A DNA stretch of 64,000 nucleotides from positions 50,121 through 114,120 of the forward strand of contig NZ_BSTT01000018.1 of NCBI RefSeq assembly GCF_030269685.1, in the 5' to 3' direction. The notes below the pieces were generated by a model. That model was not told the DNA's origin and did no database searches. It was given only the letters and a program-made list of their open reading frames with translations. Position 1 is the first letter of the stretch. The number at the start of each line of letters is the position of its first letter. Made by a program: the position numbers and the translations under genes. This document shows positions 16,640 through 25,793 of the stretch, in pieces. The DNA is from Actinomycetospora sp. NBRC 106378. Its GTDB lineage: Bacteria > Actinomycetota > Actinomycetes > Mycobacteriales > Pseudonocardiaceae.

Positions 16640-17476
16640 GTGACCACCACAGCGCACGACCCCGGAGCGCCTTCACCCGACAATCCCGGTCGGGCGGACA
16701 TCCGCGCGAGAACCCTCCGCCGTGACCGCTGGTGGCTCGCGCCGCTGGTGAACGCGCTCGGACTGGCCACGTTCGTCGTCTACGCGACGATCCGGTCGTT
16801 CTGGGGGTCGGCGTACTACGTCCCGGAGTACCACTACCTGTCGCCGTTCTACTCGCCGTGCTTCTCGGCGAGCTGCGTACCGGGGTCGAGCCACTTCGGC
16901 GCGTTCCTGCCGGCGTTCCCGCCGTGGATCCCGCTCGCGATCCTGTCGCTGCCGTTCCTGCTCGGCTTCCGGCTGACCTGCTACTACTACCGGAAGTCCT
17001 ACTACCGGGCGTTCTGGATGTCGCCGCCGGCGTGCGCGGTGTCCGAGCCGCACGGGAAGTACACCGGGGAGACGCGGTTCCCGCTGATCCTGCAGAACGC
17101 GCACCGGTACTTCTTCTACGTCGCGTTCCTGATCTCGCTGATCAACACCTACGACATGGTGGTGGCGTTCCAGAGCGACGCCCCGGACGGCTCGAGCCGC
17201 TTCGGGATCGGGCTCGGCAACATCATCCTGCTCGCCAACGTGATCGGGCTCTGGCTCTACACGCTCTCGTGCCATTCCTGCCGCCACGTGACCGGCGGCC
17301 GGCTCAAGCACTTCTCGAGGCACCCGGTGCGCTACCGGATCTGGACGGCGATCTCGTCGCTGAACACGCGGCACATGCTCTTCGCGTGGATCACCATCGG
17401 GACGCTGATCCTCACCGACCTCTACATCATGCTCGTCGCGAGCGGCACCATCTCCGACCTGAGGATCGTGAACTGA
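16640..17476 (+). CDS. sdhC: Succinate dehydrogenase membrane anchor subunit (Sdh1-type)
   Basis: 278 residues with about five membrane spans. The first helix is preceded by RRDRWWLAPLVNALGL. The sequence is rich in Tyr, Phe and His (YVPEYHYLSPFYSPC, LQNAHRYFFYVAF, LSCHSCRHVTGG), which is typical of the actinobacterial Sdh1 anchor (Rv0249c type) that binds haem and hands electrons to menaquinone. GTG 16640 is preferred over GTG 16634 because the GAGGA at 16626-16630 then has a 9-nt spacer. It overlaps sdhA by one base (TGATG). The order anchor - flavoprotein - iron-sulfur protein is that of the Sdh1 operon. Confidence 0.85.
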   Translation: MTTTAHDPGAPSPDNPGRADIRARTLRRDRWWLAPLVNALGLATFVVYATIRSFWGSAYYVPEYHYLSPFYSPCFSASCVPGSSHFGAFLPAFPPWIPLAILSLPFLLGFRLTCYYYRKSYYRAFWMSPPACAVSEPHGKYTGETRFPLILQNAHRYFFYVAFLISLINTYDMVVAFQSDAPDGSSRFGIGLGNIILLANVIGLWLYTLSCHSCRHVTGGRLKHFSRHPVRYRIWTAISSLNTRHMLFAWITIGTLILTDLYIMLVASGTISDLRIVN

Positions 17477-19398
17477 TGGCCGACGAAGCGGACGGCACCG
17501 CCGTCAGCCACCATTCCTACGACGTCCTCGTCATCGGCGCTGGCGGGGCGGGTCTGCGCGCGGCGATCGAGGCACGGATGCGCGGCAAGCGGGTCGCGAT
17601 CCTGTCGAAGTCGCTGTTCGGCAAGGCGCACACGGTCATGGCCGAGGGCGGGATCGCCGCGTCGATGGGGAACGCGAACCCCCGCGACAACTGGGAGGTC
17701 CACTACCGCGACACGATGCGCGGCGGGAAGTTCCTCAACAACTGGCGCATGGCCGAACTGCACGCCAAGGAGGCGCCGCAGCGGGTCTGGGAGCTCGAGA
17801 CCTACGGCGCACTGTTCGACCGCACGCCCGAGGGCAAGATCAGCCAGCGCAACTTCGGCGGGCACCAGTTCCCCCGTCTCGCGCACGTCGGCGACCGCAC
17901 CGGGCTCGAGCTCATCCGCACCCTGCAGCAGAAGATCGTCTCGCTGCAGCAGGAGGACCACGCCCGGACCGGCGACTACGAGTCCGACCTCAAGGTCTTC
18001 CACGAGTTCACGGTCACCGAGCTGTTCAAGGACGGCGACCGCATCGCCGGTGCCTTCGGCTACCGCCGGCCGACGGGGGAGTACCTCTGCTTCCACGCCC
18101 CCGCGGTGGTGCTCGCGACGGGCGGGATCGGCAAGTCGTTCAAGGTCACCAGCAACTCCTGGGAGTACACCGGCGACGGTCACGCCCTCGCACTCCGGGC
18201 CGGGGCGCGGCTGATCAACATGGAGTTCGTGCAGTTCCACCCCACGGGGATGGTCTGGCCGCCCAGTGTCAAGGGCATCCTCGTGACCGAGTCGGTGCGC
18301 GGCGACGGCGGCGTCCTCAAGAACTCCGAGGGCGAGCGGTTCATGTTCCGCTACATCCCCGACGTGTTCCGCGAGCAGTACGCCACCAGCGAGGACGAGG
18401 GCGACCGCTGGTACGACGACGCCGACAACAACCGGCGGCCCCCGGAGCTGCTGCCTCGCGACGAGGTCGCCCGGGCCATCAACAACGAGGTCAAGGAGGG
18501 TCGCGGGTCGCCCGCGGGCGGGGTCTACCTCGACATCGCGAGCCGCCGCACCACCGAGTTCATCCGCAAGCGCCTGCCGTCGATGTACCACCAGTTCAAG
18601 GAGCTGGCCGACGTCGACATCACCGCCGAGCCGATGGAGGTCGGCCCGACCTGCCACTACGTGATGGGCGGCGTCGAGGTCGACCCGGACACGGCGTCGA
18701 CGGTGGTCCCCGGGCTCTTCGCGGCCGGTGAGGTCGCCGGCGGGATGCACGGCTCCAACCGGCTGGGCGGCAACTCGCTGTCCGACCTGCTGGTGTTCGG
18801 CTGCCGCGCCGGCGCCGGGGCGGCCGACTACCTCGACGGCCTCGGCACCGCACCCGCCGTCGGGAACGAGGCCGTCGACGCGGCGCTCGCCGAGGCCGAG
18901 AAGCCGTTCTCGGTCCGCGGCGAGGAGAACGCGTACACGCTGCACCAGGAACTGCAGCAGACGATGAACGACCTCGTCGGCATCATCCGGCGGGCCGACG
19001 AGATGGAGATGGCGCTCAAGCGGCTCGCCGAGCTGCGCGACCGTATCCCGCGCGTCGGCGTGACCGGTGGCCGCGCCTACAACCCGGGCTGGCACCTCGC
19101 GATGGACCTGCGCAACATGCTCATGGTCAGCCAGTGCATCGCGATGGCGGCCCTGGAACGCCAGGAGAGCCGCGGCGGCCACACGCGGGACGACTACCCG
19201 GCGATGGACGAGAACTGGCGGCGGGAGCTGCTGAACTGCTCGCTCGCCGACGGCCCCGACGGCCCGGAGGTGCAGCTGAACCACCAGCCGCAGCCGGCGA
19301 TGCGACCGGACCTGTTCGACCTCTTCGAGCTCGACGAGCTGAAGAAGTACTACACCGGCGACGAACTCGGCGGGCACCGCGCGGATCGGGGGATGTGA
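17476..19398 (+). CDS. sdhA: Succinate dehydrogenase flavoprotein subunit
   Basis: 640 residues. The FAD-binding fold starts VLVIGAGGAGLRAAIEA. The region of the covalent flavin His reads KAHTVMAEGGIAASMG. The substrate site carries FHPTGMVWPP and TESVRGDGGVL, and the capping domain contains GGVEVD. Together with SdhB and SdhC it oxidises succinate to fumarate in the TCA cycle and respiratory chain at the inner face of the membrane. The ATG overlaps the sdhC stop and the gene ends 3 nt before sdhB, so the three form one operon. Confidence 0.97.
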   Translation: MADEADGTAVSHHSYDVLVIGAGGAGLRAAIEARMRGKRVAILSKSLFGKAHTVMAEGGIAASMGNANPRDNWEVHYRDTMRGGKFLNNWRMAELHAKEAPQRVWELETYGALFDRTPEGKISQRNFGGHQFPRLAHVGDRTGLELIRTLQQKIVSLQQEDHARTGDYESDLKVFHEFTVTELFKDGDRIAGAFGYRRPTGEYLCFHAPAVVLATGGIGKSFKVTSNSWEYTGDGHALALRAGARLINMEFVQFHPTGMVWPPSVKGILVTESVRGDGGVLKNSEGERFMFRYIPDVFREQYATSEDEGDRWYDDADNNRRPPELLPRDEVARAINNEVKEGRGSPAGGVYLDIASRRTTEFIRKRLPSMYHQFKELADVDITAEPMEVGPTCHYVMGGVEVDPDTASTVVPGLFAAGEVAGGMHGSNRLGGNSLSDLLVFGCRAGAGAADYLDGLGTAPAVGNEAVDAALAEAEKPFSVRGEENAYTLHQELQQTMNDLVGIIRRADEMEMALKRLAELRDRIPRVGVTGGRAYNPGWHLAMDLRNMLMVSQCIAMAALERQESRGGHTRDDYPAMDENWRRELLNCSLADGPDGPEVQLNHQPQPAMRPDLFDLFELDELKKYYTGDELGGHRADRGM

Positions 19399-19401
19399 GC
19401 C

Positions 19402-20256
19402 ATGGGTTACCGGGCGAAGTTCGAGGTCTGGCGCGGCGACTCCTCCGGGGAGGGCGCGCTGCAGCCGTTCGAGGTGGACGTCAACGAGGGCGAGGTCGTC
19501 CTCGACATCGTGCACCGGCTGCAGGCGACGCAGGCGGGCGACCTGGCCGTGCGCTGGAACTGCAAGGCCGGCAAGTGCGGCAGCTGCTCGGCCGAGGTCA
19601 ACGGCCGTCCGCGGCTGATGTGCATGACGCGGATGTCGACGTTCGACGAGCACGAGACGGTCACGATCACCCCGCTGCGGACGTTCCCGGTGATCCGTGA
19701 CCTCGTCACCGACGTCGACTTCAACTACGTCAAGGCGCGCGAGATCCCGTCCTTCGCGCCGCCGGAGGACCTGGCGCCGGGCGAGTACCGGATGAGCCAG
19801 ATCGACGTGGAGCGGCCGCAGGAGTTCCGCAAGTGCATCGAGTGCTACCTGTGCCAGAACACCTGCCACGCGGTGCGCGACCACGAGGAGAACAAGGAGG
19901 AGTTCGCCGGCCCGCGCTACCTGATGCGGGTCTCCGAGCTCGACATGCACCCGCTCGACGTCCGCGACCGCAAGGACGCCGCCCAGGAGGACCACGGCCT
20001 CGGCTACTGCAACATCACCAAGTGCTGCACCGAGGTCTGCCCGGAGCACATCAAGATCACCGACAACGCGCTGATCCCGATGAAGGAGCGCGTCGTCGAC
20101 ACGAAGTACGACCCGCTCGTGTGGCTCGGGCGCAAGATCTTCAAGCGGGAGGACCTGGAGGCCAGGCACGCCACCGGGCGGCGATCGCTCGACGACGCCG
20201 GGCCCGGCAACGGCTCGCCGCTGCCGGCCGACTCGATCGGCCCGGTCGGCGGCTGA
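19402..20256 (+). CDS. sdhB: Succinate dehydrogenase iron-sulfur subunit
   Basis: 284 residues. The N-terminal [2Fe-2S] ferredoxin domain has CKAGKCGSCSAEV and a fourth Cys in RLMCMTR. The C-terminal domain carries two further cluster motifs, CIECYLCQNTC and CNITKCCTEVCPEH, for the [4Fe-4S] and [3Fe-4S] centres. It relays electrons from SdhA flavin to quinone at SdhC. ATG 19402 lies 3 nt after the sdhA stop. A strong hairpin at 20265 ends the operon. Confidence 0.97.
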   Translation: MGYRAKFEVWRGDSSGEGALQPFEVDVNEGEVVLDIVHRLQATQAGDLAVRWNCKAGKCGSCSAEVNGRPRLMCMTRMSTFDEHETVTITPLRTFPVIRDLVTDVDFNYVKAREIPSFAPPEDLAPGEYRMSQIDVERPQEFRKCIECYLCQNTCHAVRDHEENKEEFAGPRYLMRVSELDMHPLDVRDRKDAAQEDHGLGYCNITKCCTEVCPEHIKITDNALIPMKERVVDTKYDPLVWLGRKIFKREDLEARHATGRRSLDDAGPGNGSPLPADSIGPVGG

Positions 20257-20264
20257 CCCTTCTC

Positions 20265-20291
20265 GTCGGCAGGTCGACCCGACCTGCCGAC
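20265..20291. terminator. Bidirectional hairpin terminator between sdhB and the DHFR-like gene
   Basis: GTCGGCAGGTCG (20265-20276) pairs perfectly with CGACCTGCCGAC (20280-20291) around a 3-nt loop. It lies 8 bp past the sdhB stop and 8 bp before the stop of the convergent gene, so it can serve both. Confidence 0.75.
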
Positions 20292-20299
20292 GGAACGGC

Positions 20300-20899
20300 T
20301 CAGCGCTGCACGGTGTAGCGCAGGTGCAGCACGCGGTCGCCCTGGACGACCTGCTCGGGATCGCCGAGCAGCACGGTCCCGGTGTGTCGGCCGAAGAACC
20401 GCACGCCCTCGCCGAGGACGACCGGGACGACGTCCATGGCCACCTCGTCGACCAGGCCCGCCGTGAAGGCCTGGCCGCCGAGGTCGCCGGCGGTGACGCA
20501 GACGAGCCCGTCGTCCCCGGCGAGCTCCTCCGCCCGCCCGATGCCCTCCTCGACCGACCCGGCGACGTGGAACGGAGCGTCCGGGTGGGCGGCGCGCCAC
20601 TCGTCGGGCAGGGGCCGGTGGGTCACGACGACGAGCTGGTCGCCGGCCGCGGGTCGGCCGTCCCACCCGTTCGTCGTGTCGAACAGATGCCGGCCGATCA
20701 CCGTGACGTCGACCGCGTCCCAGAACGGCTGGACGTAGTCGGCGGACGCCGCCGTCACCGAGAAGTGCCAGTCGCTAGGGCGGGCCACCACGTCGGTGTC
20801 GCCGTTGAAGTACCAGTCGAACAGCGGTCCGACCGAGTCGTCCGGGCGGGCGATGAACCCGTCCACGGACACGACGGCCTGCATCACGACGCGCGCCAT
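20300..20899 (-). CDS. RibD C-terminal/dihydrofolate-reductase-like family protein
   Basis: 199 residues with the DHFR-like fold of the RibD_C family (PF01872). The start is VVMQAVVSVDGFIARPDD, followed by VTVIGRHLFDTTNGW and, near the C-terminus, DEVAMDVVPVVLGEGVRFF. These stand-alone proteins are NADPH-binding reductases of mostly unknown substrate. ATG 20899 was chosen over a TTG one codon earlier because GGGGAG lies at a normal distance. It is divergent from the acyltransferase gene. The gap contains the inverted repeat GTCCT-ACTAG-AGGAC at 20944-20958. Confidence 0.85.
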   Translation of the reverse strand: MARVVMQAVVSVDGFIARPDDSVGPLFDWYFNGDTDVVARPSDWHFSVTAASADYVQPFWDAVDVTVIGRHLFDTTNGWDGRPAAGDQLVVVTHRPLPDEWRAAHPDAPFHVAGSVEEGIGRAEELAGDDGLVCVTAGDLGGQAFTAGLVDEVAMDVVPVVLGEGVRFFGRHTGTVLLGDPEQVVQGDRVLHLRYTVQR

Positions 20900-21033
20900 C
20901 AACGATCTCCCCGAGTCTCACCGTCCTGTTTCCGACATCGGTAGTCCTACTAGAGGACCAAGGTTTTGTCACGCTCGACGAGCGCGGCGCCGTCCTGCGA
21001 AGCTGAGCACCGGGCCGGCGGAGGGAGGTCCCC

Positions 21034-22458
21034 GTGTCGGTCGATCCCACACCCCCGCGTGCTCCGGACGGACGGCTGCTGTGGGCCCGGTCGCCGGAGC
21101 TCACCGGGTTCGAGGCCCTGATGTGGCGCGTCGAGGCCGACCCGCGGATGCGGTCCACCGTGCTCGTCGTCGAGACGCTCGACCGCGAGCCGGACTGGGA
21201 CCGGATGGTCGCGGCCACCGACTGGGCCTCGCGGGTGGCGCCGCGGCTGCGGGAACGGATCGTCACGCCGTTCCTCGGGGCCGGGACCCCGTACTGGGCG
21301 GTGGATCCGCACTTCGACCTGCACTACCACCTGCGCCGCCTGCGCCTGCCCGACGGCGCCGGGACCGCCGACCTGTTCACGCTGGCCGAGCAGGTCGCCA
21401 TGACGCCCCTCGACCCGGCCCGGCCGTTGTGGGAGGCGACCGTCGTCGCCGGGCTGCCCGACGGCGGCGCCGCGTTGCTGTTCAAGCTCAGCCACGTGCT
21501 CTCCGACGGCCTCGGCCTCACCCAGCTCCTCGCCGGGTTGCACTCGCGCACCCGCGAACCCACGCCGGACAAGCCCCAGCCGCCGGCCCCGTCGCCGACG
21601 CCGACCGGGCCGGTCGACGACGTCGTGCGGCAGCTCCGGGCCGACCTCGGCCTGCTCGGCGGGGCCGCGCGGGGTGTCCTCGGGGCGGCGGGCGCGCTCC
21701 TGCGCCCCGACCGGGCGGTGCGGGACGCGGCGGCGTACGTGGCCTCCGCGGTCCGGGTCCTCTCGCCGCCTCCCGCCCCGCCGCTGCCGGTCCTCGCGGA
21801 CCGGAGCCCGTCGTGGCGCTTCCGTACCCTCGACGTGCCGTTCGACCGCCTGCGCGCGGCCGGGAAGGCGGGCGACGGGTCGGTCAACAGCGCCTTCGTC
21901 GCCGCGCTCCTCGGCGCCTTCCGGCGCTACAGCGCCCGCTGCGGCGACCCGCTGCCGTCCGACCGGCTCATGCCCGTGACCATGCCGATCTCGGTGCGGG
22001 ACGCGGCGGACGAGGCGGGCGGCAACCGCTTCGCGCCCGCGCGTCTCTCCGCGCCGGTGGGCCTCCCGGACCCGGCCGCGAGGATCGCCGACGTGCACCG
22101 CCGGGTGCGGGCCGCCCGTGACGAGCCGGCCCTGGAGAGCGTCGAACTGGTCACGCCCGTGCTGGCCCGGGTGCCGGGGGCGCTCATCACCCGGTTCGGC
22201 GGTGCCACCACCGGAGGCAACGACCTGCAGGCCAGCAGCGTCCCGGGGCTGCCGGGCGAGCACTTCCTCGCCGGGGCCCGCATCGGGCGTGCCTACCCGT
22301 TCGCGCCGCTGCCCGGGTGCGCGGCGATGATCGCCATGATCACCCACGGCGACGTCTGCTGTGTCGCCGCGAACCTGGACGCCGCGGCCGTCACCGACCT
22401 CGACGGCTTCGCCCGGGACCTCGCCGACGGTTTCGGCGAGGTCCTGGACCTCGCGTGA
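21034..22458 (+). CDS. Wax ester synthase/diacylglycerol acyltransferase (WS/DGAT) family protein
   Basis: 474 residues of the WS/DGAT family (PF03007 plus PF06974). These use acyl-CoA to make triacylglycerol or wax ester at the membrane face. The catalytic HHxxxDG motif reads SHVLSDG at 153-159, so the first His is Ser while the catalytic second His154 and Asp158 are kept. Later blocks LMPVTMPISVRDA and GGNRFAPARLSAPVGLPDP also fit. A GGAGGGAGG ribosome-binding site precedes GTG 21034. It nearly abuts the convergent ABC permease gene (1 bp). Enzymatic activity is probable but not certain given the altered motif. Confidence 0.85.
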   Translation: MSVDPTPPRAPDGRLLWARSPELTGFEALMWRVEADPRMRSTVLVVETLDREPDWDRMVAATDWASRVAPRLRERIVTPFLGAGTPYWAVDPHFDLHYHLRRLRLPDGAGTADLFTLAEQVAMTPLDPARPLWEATVVAGLPDGGAALLFKLSHVLSDGLGLTQLLAGLHSRTREPTPDKPQPPAPSPTPTGPVDDVVRQLRADLGLLGGAARGVLGAAGALLRPDRAVRDAAAYVASAVRVLSPPPAPPLPVLADRSPSWRFRTLDVPFDRLRAAGKAGDGSVNSAFVAALLGAFRRYSARCGDPLPSDRLMPVTMPISVRDAADEAGGNRFAPARLSAPVGLPDPAARIADVHRRVRAARDEPALESVELVTPVLARVPGALITRFGGATTGGNDLQASSVPGLPGEHFLAGARIGRAYPFAPLPGCAAMIAMITHGDVCCVAANLDAAAVTDLDGFARDLADGFGEVLDLA

Positions 22459-22459
22459 G

Positions 22460-23305
22460 TCAGGCCCCCTCGTCGACGACCGCCGGGGCGGGCGCCACGC
22501 GGCGGGTCCGTCGCTCCAGGTAGCCCGCGAGGGCGGTGAGCAGCAGGCACAGCGTGATGTAGGCGAGCGCCACCACGAACGCGACCGGGAGCAGCGGTCG
22601 ACCGAGCTGACCGGAGGAGCCGAGCACCCGGGCCTGGTAGAGCAGCTCGGGGTAGAGGATGAGGAACCCGAGCGCGGAGTCCTTCAGCAGCACCACGAGC
22701 TGGCTGACGATCGTCGGCAGCATCGAGCGGACCGCCTGCGGCAGCAGCACGAACCGCATCACCGCCGACTTCCGCATCCCCAGCGCGTAGGCGGCCTCGG
22801 ACTGACCGCGCGGGACGGCCTGCACGCCGGACCGGAAGATCTCCGCGAGCACGGAGCCGTTGTAGAGCGTGAGCGCCACGACGACGGCGGTGAAGGTCGA
22901 GACCGTCACCCCGACCGACGGCATGCCGAAGTAGAAGATGAACATCAGCACGACGAGCGGGACGGCGCGGAAGAACTCGACGACCGCGGTCGAGAGCCCG
23001 CGTACCCACGCGTGGTCGGAGAGGCGGCCGAGCGCGAACACCGCGCCGAACGCGAGGGCCAGCACCGCTCCGACGGCGAACGCCCGCAGGGTGTTGAGCA
23101 ACCCCTCGAGCAGGGCGAGCTGGATGTTCTCGTAGAGGATCCACTCCCAGACCCGGCCCTCGAACTGTCCGGTGGCGATCAGCCGGACGACCACGAAGGC
23201 GAGCAGGGCGGCCACCACGATCACCGCGACGACGCCGAGGGCGCCGTTGCGGGCCCGCGCCTTCGGGCCGGGGACGTCGTAGAGGACGGCGGTGGGAGCA
23301 CTCAT
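22460..23305 (-). CDS. gluD: Glutamate-type ABC importer permease (GluD-like)
   Basis: 281 residues with five to six spans and the amino-acid-permease EAA loop SEAAYALGMRKSAVMRFVLLPQ. This HisM/GlnP-type subunit is longer than its partner because of an N-terminal cytoplasmic tail. It forms the heteromeric pore with the next gene. ATG 23305 overlaps the end of the gluC-like gene by 4 bp (ATGA). It is last in the operon gluA-gluB-gluC-gluD, all on the minus strand, which resembles the corynebacterial gluABCD cluster. Confidence 0.88.
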   Translation of the reverse strand: MSAPTAVLYDVPGPKARARNGALGVVAVIVVAALLAFVVVRLIATGQFEGRVWEWILYENIQLALLEGLLNTLRAFAVGAVLALAFGAVFALGRLSDHAWVRGLSTAVVEFFRAVPLVVLMFIFYFGMPSVGVTVSTFTAVVVALTLYNGSVLAEIFRSGVQAVPRGQSEAAYALGMRKSAVMRFVLLPQAVRSMLPTIVSQLVVLLKDSALGFLILYPELLYQARVLGSSGQLGRPLLPVAFVVALAYITLCLLLTALAGYLERRTRRVAPAPAVVDEGA

Positions 23306-23976
23306 CGGGCACCTGCCTTGACCGCTCCGCCCGAGGACGCCGACCAGCGGCGTTCCAGCGAGCGCTGCAGCAACGTGAGGGGGGTGATCAGGACGACGAA
23401 GCCGAGCGCGACCCAGAGCAGCCCGACGAGCGTCGAGTAGCCGCGCTCGGAGAGCACCTGGTAGATGCCGCCCGCCTCGACCACGGAGAAGCCCGCGGCC
23501 ACCGTCGTGTTCTTGAGCAGCGCGATCTGCACGCTGGTCAGCGGCGGGACGACGGCACGGATCGCCTGTGGCAGCACGATCAGCGTCAGTGACTGGCCGA
23601 ACCCGAGGCCGAGCGCCCGGGCCGCCTCGGCCTGTCCCGGCGGCACCGTGGTGATGCCGGCGCGGACCGTCTCGCACACGAAGGCCGCGGTGTAGAGCGA
23701 CAGCGAGACGACGGCGAGGGTGAAGAAGCTGAGATCGGCGATCTCGAGCAGCGGGAACCCGAACGCGAAGAAGAAGAACACCAGCGTCAGCGGGGTGTTG
23801 CGCAGCAGCGTCACGTAGCCGGTCGCCGCGACCCGCATGGCGGGCACCGGGCTCACGCGCATGGCGGCGAGCACGGTCCCGAGCACGAGCGAGGCGACCG
23901 CGGAGAGGACGAAGAGCTCGACGGTGCCGAGGAAGCGGCTGCCGAACTCGCCGAGGTTGTCGAGCAGGACGTTCAT
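23302..23976 (-). CDS. gluC: Glutamate-type ABC importer permease (GluC-like)
   Basis: 224 residues with five spans. LRNTPLTLVFFFFAFGFPL is typical of polar amino-acid permeases, and the EAA loop is AEAARALGLGFGQSLTLIVLPQ-like. It pairs with the gluD product and the ATPase encoded by gluA. It is separated from the upstream binding-protein gene by a 61-bp gap holding a very strong hairpin. Substrate assignment to glutamate or a related acidic amino acid is by operon similarity only. Confidence 0.88.
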   Translation of the reverse strand: MNVLLDNLGEFGSRFLGTVELFVLSAVASLVLGTVLAAMRVSPVPAMRVAATGYVTLLRNTPLTLVFFFFAFGFPLLEIADLSFFTLAVVSLSLYTAAFVCETVRAGITTVPPGQAEAARALGLGFGQSLTLIVLPQAIRAVVPPLTSVQIALLKNTTVAAGFSVVEAGGIYQVLSERGYSTLVGLLWVALGFVVLITPLTLLQRSLERRWSASSGGAVKAGAR

Positions 23977-24000
23977 CAGGGCCTCCAGCCCGACGGGACG

Positions 24001-24030
24001 CGGCGGGGCCCGGCGTACCGGGCCCCGCCG
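24001..24030 (-). terminator. 13-bp perfect hairpin between gluB and gluC
   Basis: CGGCGGGGCCCGG (24001-24013) and CCGGGCCCCGCCG (24018-24030) form a near-uninterrupted GC stem with a CGTA loop, just downstream of the binding-protein stop. Within an ABC operon such stems commonly protect the upstream message or act as partial terminators, giving more binding protein than permease. Confidence 0.7.
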
Positions 24031-24037
24031 TCGCCGA

Positions 24038-24925
24038 TCAGTACCGCTGGATGGCCGGCGGGGTGGCCGGGGCGCCCGACTTGCCGAGCGTCGCGTCGTA
24101 GATGCGCTGCCAGGTGCCGTCGGTCTCGGCCTGCTGGATCAGGTCGTTGACCTTGGTGCGGAAGGCGACGTCGTCCCGCGGGACGCCGACGCCGTAGGGC
24201 TCCTCGGAGAAGACCTGGCCGACGACCTTGAGCTGCTGCGGGTCCTGCGCGGCGAAGCCCTTGAGGATGGCGTCGTCGGTGGTGACGGCGTCGACCTGGC
24301 GCGCGATCAGCTGGTTCACGCACTGCGAGTAGGTCTGGAACTCGACCACGTTCTCCGGCTGGGTCAGGTTCTGCTGGCGCACCCGCTGGATCGGGGTGGA
24401 GCCGGTGACCGAGCAGACCTTCTTGCCCATCAGGGTCTGCGGGCCGGTGATCGACGAGTCGTCGGCGCGGACCAGCAGGTCCTGCCCGGCCTGGTAGTAC
24501 GGCCCGGCGAAGCCGACGCGCTGCTTGCGGTTGTCATTGATCGTGTAGGTGCCCACGTAGTAGTCGACGTCGCCGCGGGAGATGGCGTCCTCACGCGCGG
24601 CGGACGGGACGACGACGTAGTCGATGCGGTCGGGGGAGACCCCGAGGCCCGCGGCGATCATGCGGCCCATCTCGATGTCGAAGCCCGTGTACTGGCCGTT
24701 GGTCGGGTCCTGGACGCCGAGACCGGGCTGGTCGTTCTTGACGCCCATCTTGATCCGGCCGGCCTGCTGGATCTTCGCGAAGGTCGCGGAGCCCGGCACC
24801 TGCACGTTCTGGGCCACCGGGTAGGAGAGCTGCTCGGCCGGGGCCTGCCCCGGCGCACCCTCCCGTCCGCAGCCGGCGAGGACGAGGGCCGCCAGGGCGA
24901 CCAGGATGACGCTGACGCGCCTCAT
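24038..24925 (-). CDS. gluB: Glutamate-type ABC importer solute-binding lipoprotein (GluB-like)
   Basis: 295 residues. The lipoprotein signal peptide ends in the lipobox LAGC, so the mature protein is anchored outside the membrane. A bacterial extracellular solute-binding family 3 domain follows, with IKMGVKNDQPGLGVQD, YTGFDIEMGRMIA and DYYVGTYTINDNRKQRVGF. It captures the amino acid for the GluC/GluD pore. ATG 24925 was selected because AAGGAG lies 5 nt upstream; a GTG two codons earlier would overlap that site. It follows gluA by 9 bp. Confidence 0.9.
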   Translation of the reverse strand: MRRVSVILVALAALVLAGCGREGAPGQAPAEQLSYPVAQNVQVPGSATFAKIQQAGRIKMGVKNDQPGLGVQDPTNGQYTGFDIEMGRMIAAGLGVSPDRIDYVVVPSAAREDAISRGDVDYYVGTYTINDNRKQRVGFAGPYYQAGQDLLVRADDSSITGPQTLMGKKVCSVTGSTPIQRVRQQNLTQPENVVEFQTYSQCVNQLIARQVDAVTTDDAILKGFAAQDPQQLKVVGQVFSEEPYGVGVPRDDVAFRTKVNDLIQQAETDGTWQRIYDATLGKSGAPATPPAIQRY

Positions 24926-24934
24926 GAACACTCC

Positions 24935-25672
24935 TTAATGGGTGAGGATCTTGCCGAGGAAGTCGCGGGCCCGCTCCGAGGACGGGCGTGCGAAGAAGGC
25001 GTCGGGGGTGGAGTCCTCGACGATCTCGCCGTCGGCCATGAACACGACGCGGTGCGCCGCGCGGCGGGCGAAGCCCATCTCGTGGGTGACCACGACCATC
25101 GTCATGCCGTCGCGGGCGAGGTCGGACATCACGTCGACGACCTCGCCGACCATCTCCGGGTCGAGCGCCGAGGTCGGTTCGTCGAAGAGCATGACCTTCG
25201 GATCCATGGCGAGCGCCCGGGCGATCGCCACGCGTTGCTGCTGACCGCCCGAGAGCTGCGCGGGGTACTTCGAGGCCTGGTCGGCGATGCCGACCCGGTC
25301 GAGCAGCGTGCGGGCGCGGTTCTCCGCCTCGCCCTTCGACACCTTGCGCACCTTCGTCGGCGCGAGGGTGACGTTCTCCAGGATCGTCTTGTGGGCGAAC
25401 AGGTTGAACTGCTGGAACACCATCCCCACGTCGCTGCGCAGCGCCGCGAGGTCCCGGCCCTCCGCCGGCAGCTCCGTGCCGTCGATCTCGACGGTGCCCC
25501 CGTCGATGGGCTCCAGGCGGTTGATCGCCCGGCACAGGGTCGACTTGCCGGAGCCCGACGGCCCCAGCACGACGACGACCTCGCCGCGGGCGATCTCCAG
25601 ATCGATCTCCCGCAGCACGTGGAGGTCACCGAAGTGTTTGTTCACCCCGGCGAGCCGCACCATCGGTGCCAT
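24935..25672 (-). CDS. gluA: Glutamate-type ABC importer ATPase (GluA-like)
   Basis: 245 residues. Walker A is GPSGSGKST, the Q-loop is [15 protein letters not shown], the signature is [14 protein letters not shown], Walker B is [14 protein letters not shown], and the switch His is in VVVTHEMGF. This is the polar-amino-acid ABC ATPase pattern. It is the first gene of the four-gene operon and is transcribed divergently from the two-component system at 25794. Confidence 0.95.
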   Translation of the reverse strand: MAPMVRLAGVNKHFGDLHVLREIDLEIARGEVVVVLGPSGSGKSTLCRAINRLEPIDGGTVEIDGTELPAEGRDLAALRSDVGMVFQQFNLFAHKTILENVTLAPTKVRKVSKGEAENRARTLLDRVGIADQASKYPAQLSGGQQQRVAIARALAMDPKVMLFDEPTSALDPEMVGEVVDVMSDLARDGMTMVVVTHEMGFARRAAHRVVFMADGEIVEDSTPDAFFARPSSERARDFLGKILTH

Positions 25673-25793
25673 CAGTGGTCCTCCTCACATCGACCCGATC
25701 GATGGAGAACCTTGCCGGGGGCTTGACGAGCTGCCCAGTGCTCTTGAGGAAGGCTTAGGGTTGTCTTGACCTGTCTGAAACGAGGTGACGCGC

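Noticed and set aside
17422..20169. 915-codon minus-strand open frame across sdhA and sdhB
   Set aside because: Antisense shadow; the product lacks any fold signature and the plus strand encodes two unmistakable Sdh subunits.
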